Notes under the pieces: model-generated
What the model saw: only the letters and a program-made list of their open reading frames with translations
What the model was told of the DNA's origin: nothing
The model's database searches: none
Shown here: piece after piece, positions 19,674 through 28,958 of the stretch
Layout of the letters: the number at the start of each line of letters is the position of its first letter
How positions within the stretch are numbered: position 1 is the stretch's first letter
Assembly: GCF_039555535.1 (NCBI RefSeq)
Contig: NZ_CP154630.1
Span: 3,113,001 to 3,177,000 of the forward strand
DNA length: 64,000 nucleotides
Direction of reading: 5' to 3'
From: Stenotrophomonas maltophilia
Lineage (GTDB): Bacteria > Pseudomonadota > Gammaproteobacteria > Xanthomonadales > Xanthomonadaceae
Position numbers and translations under genes: made by a program

Positions 19674-19782
19674 TGGGGGCTGGCAGTCTGCGGGCCGGCG
19701 GGCCCGGACCACCAGCCGCGTTGGCCAGAGTCGCGAGGGACCGCCGAAAACCTAAAGGGTATCAGGCCCGGCGCCGCCAGTC

Positions 19783-20274
19783 TCAGTCATCCGGGTCGTA
19801 GCGGGTCGCACGGCGGATGCTGTCGCCGTCGAAGCCGCGTCGGGCCAGCAGATCGGCCGCCTTGCGCCGCTGCGTCAGATCCTGCGGGCCGGCCTCGCCG
19901 AAGCGCCGGCGGACCAGGTCACGGGCGTTTTCCTGCCAGTCGCCTTCGTAGCTGTCCATCGCCGCGGCAATGGCGGCACTGTCCAGGCCGTGGGTGCCGA
20001 GTTCGGCACGGACATGGATCGGCCCATAGCCGGTGTTGGCGCGCATCCGCACCAGGTTCTCGGCGAAACGGGTGTCGTCCTGCCAGCCGGCCTCGGTCAG
20101 CTTGGCGACAGCGGCCTGCGCGGCCTCGTCTTCGATGCCACGGGCGGTCAGCTTGCGGGTGAGTTCCTTGCGCGAGTGCTCGCGGCGGACCAGCAGGCCC
20201 AGCGCCCGTTGCACGGGGGTCTGCTCACGCGGCCGGCGCTTTCGGCCGGTCGGAATGTCTTCGGCGTCGGACAT
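19783..20274 (-). CDS. recX: Recombination regulator RecX
   Basis: 163 residues, helical repeats typical of RecX ([22 protein letters not shown], then [17 protein letters not shown], then RRFG). RecX binds RecA filaments and caps their growth. The start [12 protein letters not shown] has TTGGAGT in front. It follows recA by 110 bp with a hairpin in the gap, the arrangement that limits RecX to a small share of recA transcripts in other bacteria. Confidence 0.93.
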   Translation of the reverse strand: MSDAEDIPTGRKRRPREQTPVQRALGLLVRREHSRKELTRKLTARGIEDEAAQAAVAKLTEAGWQDDTRFAENLVRMRANTGYGPIHVRAELGTHGLDSAAIAAAMDSYEGDWQENARDLVRRRFGEAGPQDLTQRRKAADLLARRGFDGDSIRRATRYDPDD

Positions 20275-20289
20275 GGGTACTCCAAGGGT

Positions 20290-20307
20290 GGCGCCATCCG
20301 TGGCGCC
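20290..20307. repeat. Small GGCGCC hairpin just upstream of recX
   Basis: GGCGCC-ATCCGT-GGCGCC, a 6-bp stem 15 bases before the recX start codon. It could limit ribosome access. It resembles the inner hairpin of the composite repeat family but lacks every other part of it. Confidence 0.4.
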
Positions 20308-20340
20308 CAGCCCATCCCTGGGCGATTCGAACCTGCGGGA

Positions 20341-20370
20341 CAGGGCGACGTCACTGACGGCGCCGCCCTG
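20341..20370 (-). terminator. Attenuator-like hairpin between recA and recX
   Basis: CAGGGCG and CGCCCTG pair across a 16-base loop 14 bases past the recA stop. There is no U tract, so partial termination or mRNA processing is more likely than full stop. Confidence 0.5.
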
Positions 20371-20384
20371 CCCCACAGCAAGCC

Positions 20385-21422
<1,038 letters not shown>

Positions 21423-21626
21423 CGGATGGGTCCTTGCAGAGGTCGTGTCGTTGGAGGTGCTGTCTTTGGGGGTCTTCTTTGCCATGGGCTCACTTTAAGT
21501 CGGACGTATCGCACAGGCTGAGATTCTGCCCGGCGCTCTGAAAAGAATTATCGGACATCCGTACCAACCTCAGTGGAACCAGAGAATCGCCACAAAAGAC
21601 CGCGGGGTAATGCGCTATGGAACGGG

Positions 21627-22262
21627 TCACCGGTTGGGTCGCAACAGGCCGCAATAGAGGCCTTCGATCGAGAAGTCCTGGTCCGGCAGCACCTCGATCG
21701 GCTTGTAGTCGGGGTTGCGCGGCAGCAGGCGGATACGATCCTTGGCGATCTTCAGCAGCTTGACGGTGATCTCGTCATCGATGCGGGCCACCACGATCTG
21801 CCCGGAATGGGCGTCGCGGGTGCGGTGCACGCCGATCAGGTCACCGTCGAAGATGCCCTCGTCGATCATCGAATCGCCCTGCACCTTCAGCAGGTAGTCC
21901 GGCGCTGGCGAGAAGAAGACCCGGTCCAACACCACGAAATCGTCCGAGCCGATATCGGCGCCGATCGGCAGGCCGGCCGCAACCCGGCCGAGCACCGGCA
22001 GGCGCAGCACGCTGTCGGGCAGATCTGGCTCGGCCAGCTTCTCGACCGGCGGTGCCTGCACCAGGCGGATGCCGCGCGCCTGGCCTGGGATGCGACGGAT
22101 CGCACCGGCCTGCTCCAGGGCTTCCAGGTGGTACTGGGCCGCGCGCACGCCCTTGAAGCCGAACGCGCGTGCGATTTCAGTTTGCGACGGCGGTGCGCCT
22201 TCGCTCTCGATACGCTCGGCGATCAACTGCAGGATCGCCTGCTGGGTGTCGGTCAGGTCCAT
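21627..22262 (-). CDS. lexA: SOS repressor LexA
   Basis: 211 residues. Winged helix DNA-binding domain (1-70; recognition region QTEIARAFGFKGVRAAQYHL) and S24 protease domain with cleavage bond Ala96-Gly97 (RVAAGLP), nucleophile Ser131 (GDSMID) and Lys168 (TVKLL). Repressor of the DNA-damage response, inactivated by RecA-stimulated self-cleavage. The ATG is 2 bases from its own operator and no ribosome site is present, so the mRNA may be leaderless. recA lies 204 bp downstream in the same direction. Confidence 0.97.
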   Translation of the reverse strand: MDLTDTQQAILQLIAERIESEGAPPSQTEIARAFGFKGVRAAQYHLEALEQAGAIRRIPGQARGIRLVQAPPVEKLAEPDLPDSVLRLPVLGRVAAGLPIGADIGSDDFVVLDRVFFSPAPDYLLKVQGDSMIDEGIFDGDLIGVHRTRDAHSGQIVVARIDDEITVKLLKIAKDRIRLLPRNPDYKPIEVLPDQDFSIEGLYCGLLRPNR

Positions 22263-22264
22263 GG

Positions 22265-22283
22265 TTAGTAGTATTACTACTAA
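22265..22283. promoter_or_regulatory. LexA operator, perfect palindrome
   Basis: TTAGTAGTATTACTACTAA: two 9-base arms in perfect inversion around one base. It matches the TTAG-N6-TACTA type site known for Xanthomonadaceae LexA and differs from the E. coli SOS box. It overlaps the -10 of lexA, giving autorepression. Confidence 0.93.
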
Positions 22284-22298
22284 CGTGCGGGACTGCAA
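22271..22298 (-). promoter_or_regulatory. lexA promoter
   Basis: TTGCAG (-35), 16 bp, TAATAC (-10) on the minus strand. The -10 is inside the operator and ends 8 bases before the ATG, which puts the transcription start at or next to the start codon. Confidence 0.65.
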
Positions 22299-22388
22299 GT
22301 GCCGAAGACGACACGGCGACATCTGCAGTGCCGAGCCGTGCTCGGCAATGTGGCGAATGGCTGGGCTGGGCTGGGCTGACCTGGGCAA

Positions 22389-22415
22389 GAGCAGCCGAGC
22401 ATGGCTCGGCTCTAC
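22389..22415 (-). repeat. Single SMAG (GTAG) element
   Basis: AGCCGAGCATGGCTCGGCT followed by CTAC, i.e. a GTAG-headed palindrome on the minus strand. Nearby (22332-22350) a related TGCCGAGC/GCTCGGCA hairpin and a short GGGCTGGGCTG run fill the lexA-ubiB gap. Confidence 0.8.
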
Positions 22416-22436
22416 AGGAATCGCTGCGCGATTCCG

Positions 22437-22464
22437 CGGTAAACACACTCATGTGTGTTTACCG
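22437..22464 (-). other. Perfect hairpin holding the stop codon of the UbiB-family gene
   Basis: Twelve-base arms CGGTAAACACAC and GTGTGTTTACCG pair perfectly; the 4-base loop contains the TGA stop. No U run follows, so it looks more like a 3'-end stabiliser or translation-linked structure than a terminator. Confidence 0.6.
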
Positions 22465-24134
22465 CTTCTCCATATAGAGAACAGGATCCACACGCCGCAG
22501 AAGCCGGCGCCGATGAAGCCGCAGACCCCCAGCGCCAGCAGCCAGCGGCTGGAAACACCGCCGACGCTGTGCATCACGATCGAGGAGCCGATGATCAACG
22601 CGGCGGTGACGATGCCCATCACCAGCCGGTTCGCTGCGCGGTTCACCTGTTCGCCGAAGCCCTGCAGCGCGCTGGTTTCCACCTTCAGCTGGAGACGACC
22701 GCGACGCGCCGCCTGCACCAGCTTGCGCAGGTCGCGCGGCAGCTCACCGGCGAAGTCGACCAGGCCCAGCAGGCTGCGTCGGCCCCGCTTGAGCAGCGCC
22801 TTGGGCGCATAGCGCTGCAGCACTACCCGCTCCAGGAACGGGCGCGCAGCACTGGCCATGTCGAAATCCGGATCCAGCTGGCGCCCCATGCCCTCCAGGG
22901 TCAGGAACGCCTTGATCATCAGCGCCAGGTCGGCCGGCAGGGTCAGGCTGTAACTGCGCAGCAGCTGGGTGATGTCACCCAGCATCAGGCCGATGCGCAG
23001 GTCCTTCAGCGGCACGCCGCGGTACTGATCGACGAACTGGCTGATGTCGTGCTGCAGCCGGTTCTCGTCCACTTCCACGCCACCGGCCCAGTCCAGCAAT
23101 ACGTCGGCTACGCCCTGCGGGTCCTGCTCGACCAGACCGTGCAGCAGCTGCGCGACCTGGAAGCGGCGCACTTCCGACAAGGCGCCGACCATGCCGAAAT
23201 CGATCACGCCGATGCGGCCGTCACGCAGGTAGATGATGTTGCCGGGGTGCGGGTCGGCATGGAAGCTGCCGTCTTCGAGCACCATCTTCAACACGATGTC
23301 CGCGCCGCGCCGGGCCAGTTCGCGCCGGTCCAGGCCCGCCGCATCGACACCGGCCAGGTCACGCCCGGGAATGCCGTCGACGAAGTCCTGGACGTTCAGG
23401 CTTTCGCAGGTCCACTGCCAGTGCACGCTGGGGATCAGGATGTCGTCACGGCCGTTGAAGTTGCGCGCGATGCGCTCGGCATTGCGGCATTCGGCAGCGA
23501 AATCCAGTTCGCGGCGCAGCGACACGGTGAACTGCTGCACGACCTCGGCCGGGCGGTAACGACGCAGGTCCGGCAGGCGCGCCTCGACAATCTCGGCCAG
23601 TCGGGCCAGCAGCCGCAGGTCGGCCTCGACCACATCGCGGATACCCGGGCGCCGCACCTTCAGCACCACCTCGCGGCCGTCATGCAGGCGCGCGCGGTGG
23701 GCCTGCGCCAGCGAGGCGGCGGCCATCGGGGTTTCATCGAGGAAGGCGAACACTTCCGTCGGCGAGGCGCCAAGGTCGGCTTCGAGCTGCTCGCGGATAT
23801 CCGCGTACGGCAGCGCCGGCACCGCGTTCTGCAGTTCGGACAGTTCAGCGATCCATTCCGGCGGCAGCAGGTCAACGCGCGTCGCCAGCACCTGCCCGAG
23901 CTTGACGAAAGTGGGACCGAGATCCTGCATCGCACTGCGCACACGCACCGGCGCGGTCATCCGCAGCAGTTCCTGCCGCTCTTCGTTCCAGTGCAGCAGG
24001 CGCCCTGCCCGCTCCAGCGTGCTGGCCAGGCCGATGCGTCGCACCACGTCACCAAAGCCATAGCGGATCAGGACAACCGCAATTTCCTGCAGTCGGCCCA
24101 GGTCACGGACCGTGCCCAGCGTTTCCCACATCAT
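22449..24134 (-). CDS. ABC1/UbiB-family atypical kinase-like protein
   Basis: 561 residues. Family marks are the KxGQ motif (FVKLGQVLATR, about residue 75), the Ala-rich loop (AAASLAQAH), DPHPGNI and the DFG-like VIDFGM, followed by two C-terminal membrane helices. UbiB/AarF proteins support ubiquinone biosynthesis and lipid transport, probably through ATPase activity. Two adjacent ATGs (24134, 24131) follow GGAG; either may be used. It is longer than a bare kinase domain and its neighbours are not ubi genes, so whether this is the true UbiB or a paralogue is open. Confidence 0.88.
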   Translation of the reverse strand: MMWETLGTVRDLGRLQEIAVVLIRYGFGDVVRRIGLASTLERAGRLLHWNEERQELLRMTAPVRVRSAMQDLGPTFVKLGQVLATRVDLLPPEWIAELSELQNAVPALPYADIREQLEADLGASPTEVFAFLDETPMAAASLAQAHRARLHDGREVVLKVRRPGIRDVVEADLRLLARLAEIVEARLPDLRRYRPAEVVQQFTVSLRRELDFAAECRNAERIARNFNGRDDILIPSVHWQWTCESLNVQDFVDGIPGRDLAGVDAAGLDRRELARRGADIVLKMVLEDGSFHADPHPGNIIYLRDGRIGVIDFGMVGALSEVRRFQVAQLLHGLVEQDPQGVADVLLDWAGGVEVDENRLQHDISQFVDQYRGVPLKDLRIGLMLGDITQLLRSYSLTLPADLALMIKAFLTLEGMGRQLDPDFDMASAARPFLERVVLQRYAPKALLKRGRRSLLGLVDFAGELPRDLRKLVQAARRGRLQLKVETSALQGFGEQVNRAANRLVMGIVTAALIIGSSIVMHSVGGVSSRWLLALGVCGFIGAGFCGVWILFSIWRSGKHT

Positions 24135-24165
24135 GCGTGCTCCGGACGATTACCGGAGCAGCATG

Positions 24166-24660
24166 TCACAGCTGGGCGTCGATGCCGCGCAATGCCGCCG
24201 CCACGGTTTGCCGGCGGATGGCTTCGCGGTCGCCATCGAACTGGAACAGCTCGGCGCGGGCATAGCCGCCACGGCGCTTCCAGCCGATCCAGACACTGCC
24301 CACCGGCTTGTCCGGGCTGCCACCGCCGGGGCCGGCGATGCCGGTCACCGCCACCGCGATGCCGGCACCGGAATTGACCAGCGCACCGGAGACCATTTCC
24401 AGCACGGTTTCGCGGCTGACCGCACCGAACTGCTCCAGGGTCTGCGCGCGCACGCCGAGCAGGCGCTGCTTGGCTTCGTAGCTGTAGACCACCATGCCGC
24501 AGTCGAAGAACGCCGAGGAACCGGCAATGTCGGTCATGCACTTGGCAATCCAGCCACCACTGCAGCTTTCAGCGGTCACCAGCTGCAGCGAGGCCTGCTG
24601 CAGGCGCCGCCCGAGCGCGGCGGACTGGGCATTGAGTTCAGCGTCGGTGGGGATGGACAT
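24166..24660 (-). CDS. pncC: CinA C-terminal domain protein, nicotinamide-nucleotide amidase
   Basis: 164 residues comprising only the CinA/PncC domain (TAESCSGGWIAKCMTDIAGSSAFF, then VAVTGIAGPGGGSPDKPVG). It deamidates NMN to nicotinic acid mononucleotide in NAD recycling. ATG at 24660 chosen; an in-frame ATG at 24666 is equally possible since neither has a clear ribosome site. It lies 31 bp downstream of its neighbour's start, on the same strand, and 73 bp after hflX ends on that strand's upstream side. Confidence 0.92.
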   Translation of the reverse strand: MSIPTDAELNAQSAALGRRLQQASLQLVTAESCSGGWIAKCMTDIAGSSAFFDCGMVVYSYEAKQRLLGVRAQTLEQFGAVSRETVLEMVSGALVNSGAGIAVAVTGIAGPGGGSPDKPVGSVWIGWKRRGGYARAELFQFDGDREAIRRQTVAAALRGIDAQL

Positions 24661-24734
24661 CGGCATGACGGTGGGGTGAAGAACCTGCACGTTGTACCGC
24701 AGATGACAGCCTCATGTCGCGCACCACCGCAATG

Positions 24735-24762
24735 GCAGCCGCCGGGCATGGCCCGGCGCTAT
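24735..24762. repeat. SMAG-like palindrome next to the hflX stop
   Basis: GCCGCCGGGC-AT-GCCCGGCG with a decayed CTAT in place of CTAC. The same unit with intact CTAC occurs at 32646-32672. Confidence 0.65.
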
Positions 24763-24763
24763 C

Positions 24764-26074
24764 TCACCACTCCGGCAGCTTCTCCGGGAGCAGCGACCGG
24801 ATCGGTGCACCGTCGGCGCTGGCGGCCAGCTTTTCGGCTTCGGCGATCGGCAGGTCAACCTGCAGCAGCCAGCCCTCTTCATCCGCCTGTTCGCTGCGGA
24901 TCACTTCCAGCTGGTGCAGCCGCGCGCGCAGGCGACCGGCATCGGGTGGCAGGCGCAGTTCGCCGGTGACGTGCTGCAGGCCCAGGCGCTTGCCCAGCAC
25001 CGCCTGCAGCAGCTCCAGGCCCTGCCCGTCGCGTGCGGAAATCCACACCCGCTCGCGGCGCGATTCGTCCGGGATGCCATCCTGGCCGTCGTGGCGGACG
25101 TCGGCACCCTCGATGCGGTCGATCTTGTTGAACACCAGCAGCTGCGGCAGGTCACCGGCACCGACGGCGGTCAGTACTTCGTCCACCTGAGCGATGCGCT
25201 CCTCGCGGTGCGGATCGGCGGCGTCAACCACGTGCAGCAGGAAATCGGCCTCGCGTGCCTCCGACAGCGTCGAGCGGAACGCGGCGACCAGGTCATGCGG
25301 CAGGTCGCGGACGAAACCGACGGTGTCGGCCAGCACCACGTTGCCACCGGGCACCGCGATGCGGCGCACGGTCGGGTCCAGTGTGGCGAACAGCTGATCG
25401 GCGGCGTAGGCCTCGGCGCCGGTCATGGCATTGAACAGGGTCGACTTGCCGGCGTTGGTATAGCCCACCAGGGCCACGCGCGGCAGCTCGCTGCGCACGC
25501 GCGCACGACGCATCTGGGTGCGCTGCACTTCGACCTTTTCCAGACGCTTCTGCAGCTGCTCGACCCGCTTCTGCAGCAGGCGGCGGTCGGTTTCCAGCTG
25601 GGTTTCACCCGGGCCGCGCAGGCCGATCGAACCGCCACGCTGGCGCTCCAGGTGGGTCCAGCCGCGCACCAGCCGCGTGGCCAGGTGACGCAGCTGCGCC
25701 AGCTCGACCTGCAGCTTGCCTTCGTGGCTGTGCGCACGCTGGGCGAAGATGTCCAGGATCAGGCCGGTACGGTCGATCACCCGGCGCTCCAGGAAACGTT
25801 CCAGGTTGCGCTCCTGGCCTGGGCTCAAGGCATGGTTGACCAGGATCAGGTCGGCACCGCTGGCGTCGGCCGCTGCCTTGATCTCGTCCAGCTTGCCGCT
25901 GCCGATCAGGGTCGACGGATTGGGACGGTCCAGGCGTGCGGTAATGGTCGCGGCGATGCTGGCCCCAGCCGAGCGGGCCAGATCACCGAATTCTTCCAGC
26001 ACATCGTCTTCCAGCTTGCCGAAATGGGGCTGGATCAACAGGGCGTGTTCACCCTTTTTCGAGCGGTCAAACAT
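24764..26074 (-). CDS. hflX: Ribosome-associated GTPase HflX
   Basis: 436 residues. N-terminal HflX domain with NPSTLIGSGKLDEI and the helical linker (long Leu/Arg coiled coil around 165-195), G1 GYTNAGKST, G3 DTVGF, G4 NKID, and a C-terminal extension. HflX splits stalled or heat-damaged 70S ribosomes. It starts 14 bp after hfq ends, so the two are one transcript. Confidence 0.96.
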   Translation of the reverse strand: MFDRSKKGEHALLIQPHFGKLEDDVLEEFGDLARSAGASIAATITARLDRPNPSTLIGSGKLDEIKAAADASGADLILVNHALSPGQERNLERFLERRVIDRTGLILDIFAQRAHSHEGKLQVELAQLRHLATRLVRGWTHLERQRGGSIGLRGPGETQLETDRRLLQKRVEQLQKRLEKVEVQRTQMRRARVRSELPRVALVGYTNAGKSTLFNAMTGAEAYAADQLFATLDPTVRRIAVPGGNVVLADTVGFVRDLPHDLVAAFRSTLSEAREADFLLHVVDAADPHREERIAQVDEVLTAVGAGDLPQLLVFNKIDRIEGADVRHDGQDGIPDESRRERVWISARDGQGLELLQAVLGKRLGLQHVTGELRLPPDAGRLRARLHQLEVIRSEQADEEGWLLQVDLPIAEAEKLAASADGAPIRSLLPEKLPEW

Positions 26075-26088
26075 TCACCGCTCCGGTC

Positions 26089-26364
26089 TTACTCGTCTGC
26101 TTCATCACCTGCCTGACCACCTTCACCCGACTGCACATAACCACCGCCCGGACCGACCTTCACGTTGCGTGCCGGAACGACCGTGGAAATGGCGTGCTTG
26201 TAAACCATCTGACTGACCGTGTTGCGCAGCAGGACCACGAACTGGTCGAACGACTCGATCGTGCCCTGCAGCTTGATGCCGTTGACCAGGTACACCGAAA
26301 CCGGCACGCGTTCGCGCCGCAGTGCGTTCAAGAAAGGATCCTGCAGCGATTGCCCCTTGGACAT
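26089..26364 (-). CDS. hfq: RNA chaperone Hfq
   Basis: 91 residues. Sm1 ([21 protein letters not shown]) and Sm2 (KHAISTVVP) motifs are intact, including the proximal-face YKH and Gln8 region. It forms a hexameric ring that pairs small RNAs with mRNAs. The C-terminus is a short Gly/acidic tail. GGAGT ribosome site. It follows miaA by 96 bp in the conserved miaA-hfq-hflX order; that gap is GC-rich with inverted segments and probably holds an hfq promoter I could not pin down. Confidence 0.98.
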   Translation of the reverse strand: MSKGQSLQDPFLNALRRERVPVSVYLVNGIKLQGTIESFDQFVVLLRNTVSQMVYKHAISTVVPARNVKVGPGGGYVQSGEGGQAGDEADE

Positions 26365-26460
26365 TGCACACTCCTGATTATTGTTCTTATTGGGTTGCCG
26401 ACGGTTGCCACGGCCCCCGAGCCGCCCGCCGACCGATGATGTTACACGGCTGGCGGGGGG

Positions 26461-27414
26461 TCAGCGTGCGACGAAGGTCGACACCGCGCCGGCCAGGCGC
26501 TCTCCATCCACATGGGGGTCGAACCAGCGCGCATCAAGCTCGCCGCGCAGCCAGGTCAGCTGGCGCTTGGCCAGTTGCCGGGTGGCGAAGATCGCCTTGT
26601 CACGGAATCGGGCGGCATCGCCCTCCCCGTCCAGGTACTCCCAGGCCTGGCGATAGCCGACCGCGCGCACCGCCGGCAGGTCCAATGGCGCCGACATGGC
26701 AGCCATTTCCGGCATCGCGCGCAGTGCCCGTACCTCGTCAAGGAAGCCCTGCGCCAGCATGGCGTCGAAGCGCGCTTCGATCCGCTGGTGAAGCACCGCG
26801 CGGTCACGGGGAGCCAGGATCAGCTTGAGGGTGCGCACCGGCAAGGGTGCCACGCCCGGCCGACGCTGCCATTCGGTAATGGGGGTACCGGTCAGGCGGT
26901 AGACCTCCAGCGCCCGCTGGATGCGCTGCGGGTCGGTGGCATGGATGCGCCCGGCCGCAGCCGGATCGACCTCGGCCAGTTCAGCATGCAGGGCCGCCCA
27001 GCCGCGCTCGGCGGCTTCGGCGCTGAGCACCTCGCGCATTGCCGGGTCGGCCTCCGGCATTGGCGACAGGCCCTGCAGCAACGCACGGAAGTACAGGCCG
27101 GTGCCACCGGCCAGGATCGGCGTTTTGCCACGCGCCACGATGTCGGCCACGACCCGGCCGGCATCGGCGGCGAACTCGGCCGCCGAATAGGTCTGCCACG
27201 GATCACGCAGGTCCAGCAGATGGTGTGGCGCCTGCGCACGCTCGGCGGCGTCGGGCTTGGCCGAACCGATATCCAGATGGCGGTAGACCAGCGCCGAATC
27301 GACGCTGACGATCTCGCCGTCCAGCTGCCGCGCCAGGGCGATCGCCGTGGCGGTCTTGCCACTGGCAGTCGGCCCCATCACGGCGATCGCCAGCGGCCGC
27401 CGGTCGATGCCCAT
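26461..27414 (-). CDS. miaA: tRNA dimethylallyltransferase MiaA
   Basis: 317 residues. P-loop GPTASGKT at 14-21, substrate motifs [18 protein letters not shown] and [14 protein letters not shown], and [12 protein letters not shown] near the C-terminus. It adds dimethylallyl to A37 of tRNAs that read UNN codons. The ATG overlaps the folP stop by one base (TGATG), so translation is coupled. Confidence 0.97.
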   Translation of the reverse strand: MGIDRRPLAIAVMGPTASGKTATAIALARQLDGEIVSVDSALVYRHLDIGSAKPDAAERAQAPHHLLDLRDPWQTYSAAEFAADAGRVVADIVARGKTPILAGGTGLYFRALLQGLSPMPEADPAMREVLSAEAAERGWAALHAELAEVDPAAAGRIHATDPQRIQRALEVYRLTGTPITEWQRRPGVAPLPVRTLKLILAPRDRAVLHQRIEARFDAMLAQGFLDEVRALRAMPEMAAMSAPLDLPAVRAVGYRQAWEYLDGEGDAARFRDKAIFATRQLAKRQLTWLRGELDARWFDPHVDGERLAGAVSTFVAR

Positions 27415-28310
27415 CAGTCTTCGTCCGGCCAGCGGATCGATGGCGTGGCATCAGCACGCGGCGTAGGCACGGCGTCGACGGCCTGCCAGATCTTCAGCGC
27501 ATCCACGGTGGCTGCCACGTCATGCACGCGAACGATTCGCGCACCGCGCTGGACCGCAATCAGGTGTGCGGCCACCGAGGCAGCCACGCGCTCGGAGGGC
27601 GCGTCGCGGCCGGTCAGTTCGCCGAGGCTGCGCTTGCGCGACAAGCCGGCCAACATCGGCACGCCCAGTTCCAGGAAGCGCTCGGAGCGTGCCAGCAGGG
27701 TCATGTTGTGGGCGGTGGTCTTGCCGAAACCGAAGCCGAGATCGATCAGCAGATTCTTCTTGGCGATACCGGCCATTTCCGCAGCGAACAGCCGCTGCAC
27801 AAGGAAACCGTGCACCTCGGCAACCACATCGTCGTAGTGCGGATCGGCCTGCATATGGCCCGGCTCACCCCGCATGTGCATCAGCACCACCGGCACGCCG
27901 ACGTCGGCAGCGGCTTCCAATGCGCCGTCCTGGCGCAGGCCATAGATGTCGTTGATCATGCCGGCGCCGGCCGCCACGGCTGCGCGCATCACCTCCGGCT
28001 TGAAGGTGTCGATGCTGATCGGCACGGCGCTGCGCGCGGCCAACTGCTCGATCACCGGAATCACCCGGCGCAGTTCTTCCTCGACCGATACCGGCGCAGC
28101 GCCCGGACGGGTCGATTCGCCACCGATGTCGAGCAGGTCGGCGCCCTCCTCCACCAGCTTCAGGCCGTGCGCGACTGCGGCTTGGGTTGTGTCGTGCGCG
28201 CCGCCGTCGGAGAACGAGTCCGGGGTGACGTTGACGATGCCCATGACCCGGGCACGGTCCAGGCGCAGGATGCGGCCGGCGCAATCGAGCTGGGGCGAGG
28301 TATCGAACAT
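27414..28310 (-). CDS. folP: Dihydropteroate synthase
   Basis: 298 residues, TIM barrel of the folate pathway joining pABA to the pterin. Motifs: [11 protein letters not shown] at 27-37, ESTRPGA, DIYGL, the glycine-rich [10 protein letters not shown], and [10 protein letters not shown]. It is the sulfonamide target; nothing in these motifs looks like an acquired sul allele. ATG preceded by AGGA; an in-frame TTG lies 6 bases upstream. The space upstream holds repeats only. Confidence 0.97.
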   Translation of the reverse strand: MFDTSPQLDCAGRILRLDRARVMGIVNVTPDSFSDGGAHDTTQAAVAHGLKLVEEGADLLDIGGESTRPGAAPVSVEEELRRVIPVIEQLAARSAVPISIDTFKPEVMRAAVAAGAGMINDIYGLRQDGALEAAADVGVPVVLMHMRGEPGHMQADPHYDDVVAEVHGFLVQRLFAAEMAGIAKKNLLIDLGFGFGKTTAHNMTLLARSERFLELGVPMLAGLSRKRSLGELTGRDAPSERVAASVAAHLIAVQRGARIVRVHDVAATVDALKIWQAVDAVPTPRADATPSIRWPDED

Positions 28311-28349
28311 GGGCAATCCTGCAGGGACAACGGCGGGTAGTTTAGTTCG

Positions 28350-28526
28350 GCAGGGCGGCGCCCTGCACCCGCCGAGGCCAGAGCGACAGCAACAGCCGGA
28401 GCAACAGCGGGTTTACTGAAGAATGGCGGGGTGGGTCCGGTTGCGGGGGCCGCTGCAAGTACGTCCATGTAAGCTCGGTCGCCGCATCCATGCGGCTCAC
28501 GCCCCCGCAACCGGACCCACCCCGCC
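28350..28526 (-). repeat. Composite covarying element, copy A
   Basis: Read on the minus strand: flank GAAATCTGTC (up to 28542), a 26-base arm 28526-28501, a 50-base core 28500-28451, the second arm 28450-28425 (perfect complement), a GCTGTTGC-rich tail, and a terminal hairpin GCAGGGC-GCC-GCCCTGC (28366-28350). The core holds hairpin GCCGCAT-GG-ATGCGGC and TAC-ATGGAC-GTA. Same layout as copies B-D with different stem sequences. It ends 40 bases upstream of folP, so it could be in the folP leader. Confidence 0.75.
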
Positions 28527-28550
28527 TTCGACAGATTTCCGCGATCTGCA

Positions 28551-28640
28551 GTAGATCCACGCCATGCGTGGATGAATCTCCATCGGAATCAAACATTTCG
28601 AATTGGAATCGAAATGTCTCCACGCATGGCGTGGATCTAC
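28551..28640. repeat. SMAG (GTAG) inverted dimer between composite copies A and B
   Basis: Arms of 22 bases, GTAGATCCACGCCATGCGTG at the left and the exact inverse ending GGATCTAC at the right. The spacer has its own inner inversion (ACATTTCGA / TCGAAATGT). The two composite copies extend outward from it, head to head. Confidence 0.88.
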
Positions 28641-28641
28641 C

Positions 28642-28949
28642 GTGTCGACCAAGGTCGACACCTACCAGCAGCTGCCGAAATCTGTCAGAGGTGGGGCGGT
28701 GTGGGCAGGCAGGACCGTTGGCGCCATGGATGGCGCCATCGAGCCCCCATGGGTGAGGGGGCTTTGCTTGCGAAGCATTGCTTCGCAAGCGCCCGAACGC
28801 ACAGCCGCCAGCGGCTGGGCCGGACCGCGGAGCGGGGTTTACGGCGTGTCCTGCCTGCCCACACCGCCCCGCCATCCCACGGACAGCCAGCTTCTGCTGT
28901 TGCTTCGGCCGTTGCTTGAAGCTTCGGCAGGTGCAGGGCGCAGCCCTGC
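28642..28949 (+). repeat. Composite covarying element, copy B (with 80-base insertion)
   Basis: Order: GTGTCGACCAAGGTCGACAC then CTACCA; CTGTCAGAG; left arm 28690-28715; core 28716-28847; right arm 28848-28873; GCCATCCCACGGA; CAGCTTCTGCTGTTGC; tail hairpin GCAGGGC-GCA-GCCCTGC. Arms pair over 26 bp with one G-T. The core is 132 bases instead of 52 because about 80 bases (with a CTTGCGAAGC/GCTTCGCAAG hairpin) interrupt it after GAGCCCCCATGG. It ends 9 bases short of the next gene's stop codon. Confidence 0.75.
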
Positions 28950-28958
28950 CGATACCCC

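Noticed and set aside
16974..20162. Very long open frame opposite alaS and recX
   Set aside because: A GC-rich shadow of two certain genes: no family features and no ribosome site.
20290..20307. Fifth copy of the composite element next to recX
   Set aside because: Only the GGCGCC hairpin is shared; there are no arms, no CTGTCAG block and no tail.
28425..28526. Retron or group II intron ends, judging from the long inverted repeats
   Set aside because: No reverse transcriptase gene in the window and the element recurs as a short unit of about 200-300 bases.
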